64,000 nucleotides of DNA, taken from NCBI RefSeq assembly GCF_024979255.1, contig NZ_JANLCN010000005.1, positions 62,001 through 126,000 on the forward strand, read 5' to 3'. Under the pieces are notes generated by a model. The model ran no database searches. It had not been told where the DNA came from and was given only the letters and a program-made list of their open reading frames with translations. The stretch is from Herbiconiux moechotypicola (GTDB taxonomy: Bacteria; Actinomycetota; Actinomycetes; Actinomycetales; Microbacteriaceae). This document shows positions 60,686 to 64,000 of this stretch, in pieces; the stretch's first letter is position 1; the number at the start of each line of letters is the position of its first letter. The translations under genes were made by a program, and so were the position numbers.

Positions 60686-61627
60686 TCAGGCGACGGGGAT
60701 CTGCTCGAGCGCCCCGCGCATCCGGATCAGCTCCTCGGCGTGGGCGTCGAGCCTCCGGTCTTCGTCGGAGAGCAGTTCGAGCGGACGCACGGGGCGGGCC
60801 CGGCCGTCGTCGCCCGGCTCGACGAAGATGCTCATGCACTGCGTGGTGACCTCGAGCTCGTGCGGGGTGCGGGGAGAGCCCGAGCGCACGTGAATCGCCA
60901 CGTGCATGCTGCGCTCGCCGGTGTGGATGAGGCGCGCGTCCACCTCGACGATGTGGCCGATGCGGATGGGGCGGAAGAAGTGGATGCCGCCCGAGTACAC
61001 CGCCACCGCGGCCTCCGAGCTCCAGCGGGCGGCGCAGGCGAAGGCGGTCTCGTCGATCCAGCGCAGCACCGTGCCGCCGTGCGCGTTGCCGCCGTAGTTC
61101 GCGTCGGCCGGTGCGGCGAGGAAGCGGAACACCGTGCGCGGGGTGGTGCCCTCGGCGGTGTAGGACTGGGCGAGCATGGCGTCGCGGATGGCCCGGCGCG
61201 GGGCGAGGCGTTCCTCGGCGCGCTCGTGCAGCATCCGTTCGGTGTCGGAGAGCGGGATCCACGGGGGCACCTCGCGCGGGCGGCCGTCGGCGTCGACGGC
61301 GACGAACACCAGGATGCAGTGGGTCGCGGGCGCGAAGCGACGGCTGCGCACGTCGGAGGTGGAGACGGTCACGAGCACCTGCATGCTGGTGCGGCCGGTC
61401 TGGATGATGCGGGCGTGCGCCTCGATCATGTCGCCCGCGGCGATCGGGCCGGTGAAGTGCACGTTGCCCACGTAGGCGGTGACGCAGTAGCTCGCGCTCC
61501 AGCCGACGGCGCAGGCGTAGCCGGCCTTGTCGATCCACTCGAGCACGCGCCCGGCGGCGACGGTGGTGCCGCCCGCCGAGGTGTCTTGCGGGGCGGCGAG
61601 GAAGCGGAGGGTGACGCTGTCGTCCAT
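60686..61627 (-). CDS. Double-hotdog acyl-CoA thioesterase
   Basis: A 313-residue protein formed of two similar hotdog domains: TTVAAGRVLEWIDKAGYACA near residue 21 and NAHGGTVLRWIDETAFACAA near 182, each with the HF-x-P-I strand (NVHFTGPIAAGDMIEAHARI and GIHFFRPIRIGHIVEVDARL). This is the BFIT/ACOT tandem architecture that hydrolyses acyl-CoA to free CoA and acid. Start ATG 61627 fits the domain start. Substrate chain length cannot be read from sequence. Confidence 0.88.
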   Translation of the reverse strand: MDDSVTLRFLAAPQDTSAGGTTVAAGRVLEWIDKAGYACAVGWSASYCVTAYVGNVHFTGPIAAGDMIEAHARIIQTGRTSMQVLVTVSTSDVRSRRFAPATHCILVFVAVDADGRPREVPPWIPLSDTERMLHERAEERLAPRRAIRDAMLAQSYTAEGTTPRTVFRFLAAPADANYGGNAHGGTVLRWIDETAFACAARWSSEAAVAVYSGGIHFFRPIRIGHIVEVDARLIHTGERSMHVAIHVRSGSPRTPHELEVTTQCMSIFVEPGDDGRARPVRPLELLSDEDRRLDAHAEELIRMRGALEQIPVA

Positions 61628-61683
61628 GCGGTCAGGATGGCAGGTTCTCGGGTCTTTCGGGTGGTGTTTCACGGATGTGCGGT

Positions 61684-61705
61684 GGCAAGATCGGCGGATC
61701 TTGCC
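61684..61705 (-). terminator. hairpin downstream of the methyltransferase gene
   Basis: ggcaagatc (61684-61692) and gatcttgcc (61697-61705) pair exactly around ggcg, six bases past the methyltransferase stop codon at 61712. It could instead be an operator for the thioesterase gene, which begins 57 bases further on. Confidence 0.55.
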
Positions 61706-61711
61706 CGATGG

Positions 61712-62539
61712 TCAATTCGTCTCGGCCGGGCGGCGCAGCTCGAGCAGCACGCGCTCGCTGGAGCACACGAACGAGCCGTTCTCTTCGATGTGGGCGTGCA
61801 GTGCGCGCAGGCGTTCGCGGTAGCGCTCGACGGTGAAGTCGGGCACGGTCCACAGCACCTTGCGCAGGAAATGCACGACGGCGGCGACGTCGAAGAACTC
61901 GACGGCGGTCGACTCGTGGCGCAGGTCGAGCACCTCGAGCCCCGCGGCCCGCGCGCCGGCGGCGAGGTTGGCGTCGCTGCGGGCGTCGTTCTCGCCCACG
62001 GGGTGCGGGCCCATCAAGAACTCGTAGAGGCCCCGGTTCGACCCCGCGCCGACCTGCTGCGACAGCGAGCGGCCGCCGGGGCGCAGCACGCGGGCGATCT
62101 CGGCCCAGTCGTTGTAGGCGGGGTGGCGGGAGAGCGCGAGGTCGACGCTCGCGTCGGGGTGGGGGAGCGGGATGCCCGGGGCTGCTTCGACGAGGGCTAC
62201 CTCGGCGCCGAAGGGGGCGAGGCGGCGTGTGGCGAGGGCGTGGTTGGGGGGCCAGCCCTCGGTCGCGAGCGCGGTGAGGGGGGCCGGTGCGGGGTGGCTC
62301 CCGCGCAACAGGGTCGCGCGCTCCAGCACCTCGGCGTAGACCTCTCCGCCCCCGGTCTGGAGGTCGAGGACCACGGCGACGCCGGGGTCGGCCACACGGG
62401 CCGCCGCCAGCCGCGCGTATCCCCAGCTCGGCCGCTGCTCCGTGGCACGACCGTCGAACCAGGCGAAGTCCCAGCCGTCGACGGGCACCGACCCACCCTC
62501 GGCGAGCAGCACCTCGAACGAGCGGTCATCCCCAGCCAC
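61712..62539 (-). CDS. Class I SAM-dependent methyltransferase
   Basis: A 275-residue protein with a Rossmann methyltransferase core: VAVVLDLQTGGGEVYAEVLE near residue 53 (SAM-binding glycine motif), AEVALVEAAPGIPLPHPDAS near 110 (acidic loop and motif II), and IARVLRPGGRSLSQQVG near 145. It resembles small-molecule methyltransferases of the UbiE-like type. The acceptor is unknown. The gene stands alone. Confidence 0.8.
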   Translation of the reverse strand: MAGDDRSFEVLLAEGGSVPVDGWDFAWFDGRATEQRPSWGYARLAAARVADPGVAVVLDLQTGGGEVYAEVLERATLLRGSHPAPAPLTALATEGWPPNHALATRRLAPFGAEVALVEAAPGIPLPHPDASVDLALSRHPAYNDWAEIARVLRPGGRSLSQQVGAGSNRGLYEFLMGPHPVGENDARSDANLAAGARAAGLEVLDLRHESTAVEFFDVAAVVHFLRKVLWTVPDFTVERYRERLRALHAHIEENGSFVCSSERVLLELRRPAETN

Positions 62540-62865
62540 GACTCGACGGTAGCATCGTGCGGGGAACCTGACGTAAGCTCACCGAATGCTCCACCGTCGT
62601 CTCCGCCGTCCGCTCCGCCGCCACCTCCCGCTCCTCCTCGTCGCCCTCCTCGCCCTCGTCACCGCAGCCCTCGTGGTCGCCGCGGTCGTCGTCACGTCCT
62701 CCCGGGCCGCGCACGCCCCCGCCACGCACTCCCGGTCCGTGACCGCGTCGGTTCACCCGCACAGCTCATGACTGTCGTCGTGCCGGTCGGCCGACGGGGC
62801 TTTCGCGTGCGGCGCACAGCTGCGGTGTCGTGCGGCGCCGACTGGCCGGAGACCTTCGTCAGGGG
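62540..62865. other. 326-base gap with one possible small membrane-peptide gene
   Basis: No recognised gene. ATG 62586 opens a 61-codon frame to 62771 encoding an Arg-rich start (LHRRLRRPLRRH), one hydrophobic helix (LLLVALLALVTAALVVAAVV) and a Ser/His tail. It lacks a clear ribosome site, so it may or may not be translated. The remaining 94 bases to the next gene show nothing else. Confidence 0.4.
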
Positions 62866-63633
62866 TCAGGGGGTGGGGGTGTGGTCGGGTGAGTGGAGCC
62901 AGGCGTCGAAGGTGAGGGTGCCGGTGGTGTGCGGGGTGCCGGCCGTGCCGCGGAGGGCGCCCGAGGCGAGGGCGCGCCAGTAGGTGCCGGGCAGAGCCAG
63001 CTCGAGAACCCGGCGGCGCGCTCCGTCGGCGGCGAGCATCCGTCGCACCAGCTCGGCGAGGCGTTCGTCGCGCGGACCCACGAGGTCGGGCGCGCGCCCG
63101 GCGGGGCCGCCCTCGGCGAGCTCGATGAGCCGGGCACCCACCTCCCTGGCGGCCACGGGGCGGATCAGCGCCTTGGGCACCAGGGAGAGCGACCCGATCG
63201 ACGCCTGGCCGAGCACCTGCTCGGCGAACTCGTGGAACTGTGCGGCGCGCAGCAGCGTCGTGCGCACGGCCAGTGTCGGCCCGAGCATCCGCTCCTGCGC
63301 GAGCTTGCCCGCGTAGTACGAGGCGTCGACGCCGTCGATGCCCACGATCGAGAGCGCCACGTGGTGCGCCACCCCGGCGGCCTCGCCCGCGTCGAGCAGC
63401 GATCCGGTGGCCGACCCGAAGAACCGCACCGCCGCCTTCCCCGAAGTCGTCATCACGCTCGACACGTCGATGACCGCATCCGTCCCCGCGAGTGCCGCGG
63501 CGAGACCCGTCCCCGTGACCACGTCGTGTCCGTCCCGCCGCGAGATCACCACCATCTCGTGCCCGCGCTCCTCGCCGGCGCGCACCACGTGCCTCCCGAC
63601 GGTTCCCCGTCCGCCCGCCACTGCGATCCTCAT
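62866..63633 (-). CDS. NAD(P)-binding Rossmann protein (NmrA/atypical SDR type)
   Basis: A 255-residue protein with a glycine-rich dinucleotide motif at its start (MRIAVAGGRGTVGRHVV). AGTDAVIDVSSVMT near residue 50 and HHVALSIVGIDGVDASYYAGKL near 95 (written as two adjoining blocks, HHVALSIVGID and GVDASYYAGKL) keep the Tyr-x3-Lys pattern of extended and atypical short-chain dehydrogenases. It is likely an NAD(P)-dependent sensor or reductase. ATG 63633 is chosen since the Rossmann motif begins there. Divergent from a VOC gene. Confidence 0.83.
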   Translation of the reverse strand: MRIAVAGGRGTVGRHVVRAGEERGHEMVVISRRDGHDVVTGTGLAAALAGTDAVIDVSSVMTTSGKAAVRFFGSATGSLLDAGEAAGVAHHVALSIVGIDGVDASYYAGKLAQERMLGPTLAVRTTLLRAAQFHEFAEQVLGQASIGSLSLVPKALIRPVAAREVGARLIELAEGGPAGRAPDLVGPRDERLAELVRRMLAADGARRRVLELALPGTYWRALASGALRGTAGTPHTTGTLTFDAWLHSPDHTPTP

Positions 63634-63752
63634 GCCGTCATCCTCTCGCCTGTCCGTCCGGGCGCACACGCGCCGTCGCATCCTCGACGACGCAGCCCCG
63701 CCGGATGTGAGGTGGAGGTGCGCACCCGCGCCACCGGGACGAGACTGGCGGC

Positions 63753-64000
63753 ATGGAGCAGAGAGTCGACTTCCTCACCGTGTCCACCGCCGACCTCGAT
63801 GTGGTGAGGACCTTCTACCGCGACGGTCTCGGCTGGCAGCCGCTGCTCGACGTGCCCGGTGAGATCGTGTTCTTCCAGGTGGGGCACGGCCTCGTGCTGG
63901 GGCTCTTCGACGCGGAGGCGTTCGCTCGCGACCTCGGCGACGACGCGACCGGGGTGGGTAGCGGGCCCCGCGCATCCGCGGCTCGGCCGGCGGGGTTCAC
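63753..64000 (+). CDS. VOC-superfamily protein (5' part; runs off the window)
   Basis: Reading from ATG 63753 gives EQRVDFLTVSTADLDVVRTF, then YRDGLGWQPLLDVPGEIVFF and HGLVLGLFDAEAFARDLG: the first half of a glyoxalase/VOC fold. Eighty-two codons are present and the frame is still open at the window end. Such proteins are metal-dependent dioxygenases, lyases or antibiotic-binding proteins; the half seen here does not say which. Confidence 0.82.
   Translation, partial: MEQRVDFLTVSTADLDVVRTFYRDGLGWQPLLDVPGEIVFFQVGHGLVLGLFDAEAFARDLGDDATGVGSGPRASAARPAGF

Overview
The window reads as chromosomal DNA of a high-GC actinobacterium, most likely a member of the Microbacteriaceae. This is inferred from the very high GC, frequent ATGA stop/start overlaps, proteins with triplicate cell-wall-binding repeats, a DUF222/HNH gene and a strikingly frequent GGATGCG heptamer. 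No rRNA, tRNA, CRISPR array, phage or insertion sequence was seen. Intergenic space is short; only one gap exceeds 300 bases (62540-62865).

Layout. 1-251: the start of purS, leaving the window. 447-6358: two secreted, wall-bound phosphate/nucleic-acid scavenging enzymes (an ExeM/NucH-type nuclease and a 5'-nucleotidase), each ending in three CWB2 repeats and followed by a strong hairpin. 6452-13074: a PucR-type regulator, a complete NMT1/SsuA-type ABC importer and an amidase, with overlapping genes. 13098-15123: a Fur-family regulator behind a perfect palindrome, then katA. 15241-25516: mixed genes (haloperoxidase-like hydrolase, PadR, VOC dioxygenase, leucyl aminopeptidase, AI-2E family membrane protein, cardiolipin synthase, an SdhA-like flavoprotein divergent from a LysR regulator, TetR with a membrane protein). 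25513-27445: an iron-box-controlled siderophore-interacting domain protein and a DUF222/HNH gene with different codon use.

27511-40575 is the most distinctive metabolic island. It holds an ABM-domain protein, a TPP-dependent decarboxylase-like enzyme, three paralogous NtaA/DszA-type flavin-dependent monooxygenases, a complete polyamine-type ABC importer, an AbgB-like M20 amidohydrolase and a two-domain Lrp/AsnC regulator. Sequences upstream of several of these genes share a TGCAAAAGTwAC / GCTkGAAAC motif, suggesting one regulon. The substrate is unknown.

40644-41945 is a ThrE-family exporter. 42010-56811 is a large heme/iron acquisition locus on the minus strand. hmuT-hmuU-hmuV lead, with overlapping genes, into two membrane-anchored surface proteins. 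A second iron-regulated unit follows: an HtaA-CWB2 protein and a 1758-residue LPXTG protein with two HtaA domains and many Ig-like domains. DtxR/IdeR-like boxes stand before both units. A novel-looking ~130-residue module recurs in three of these proteins. I infer a wall-spanning heme relay.

56864-64000: a LuxR-type regulator divergent from hmuT, a G-rich 16-bp minisatellite with strong G-quadruplex potential, a membrane protein, a DsbA-like protein lacking its catalytic cysteines, a double-hotdog thioesterase, a methyltransferase, an NAD(P)-binding protein and the start of a VOC protein.
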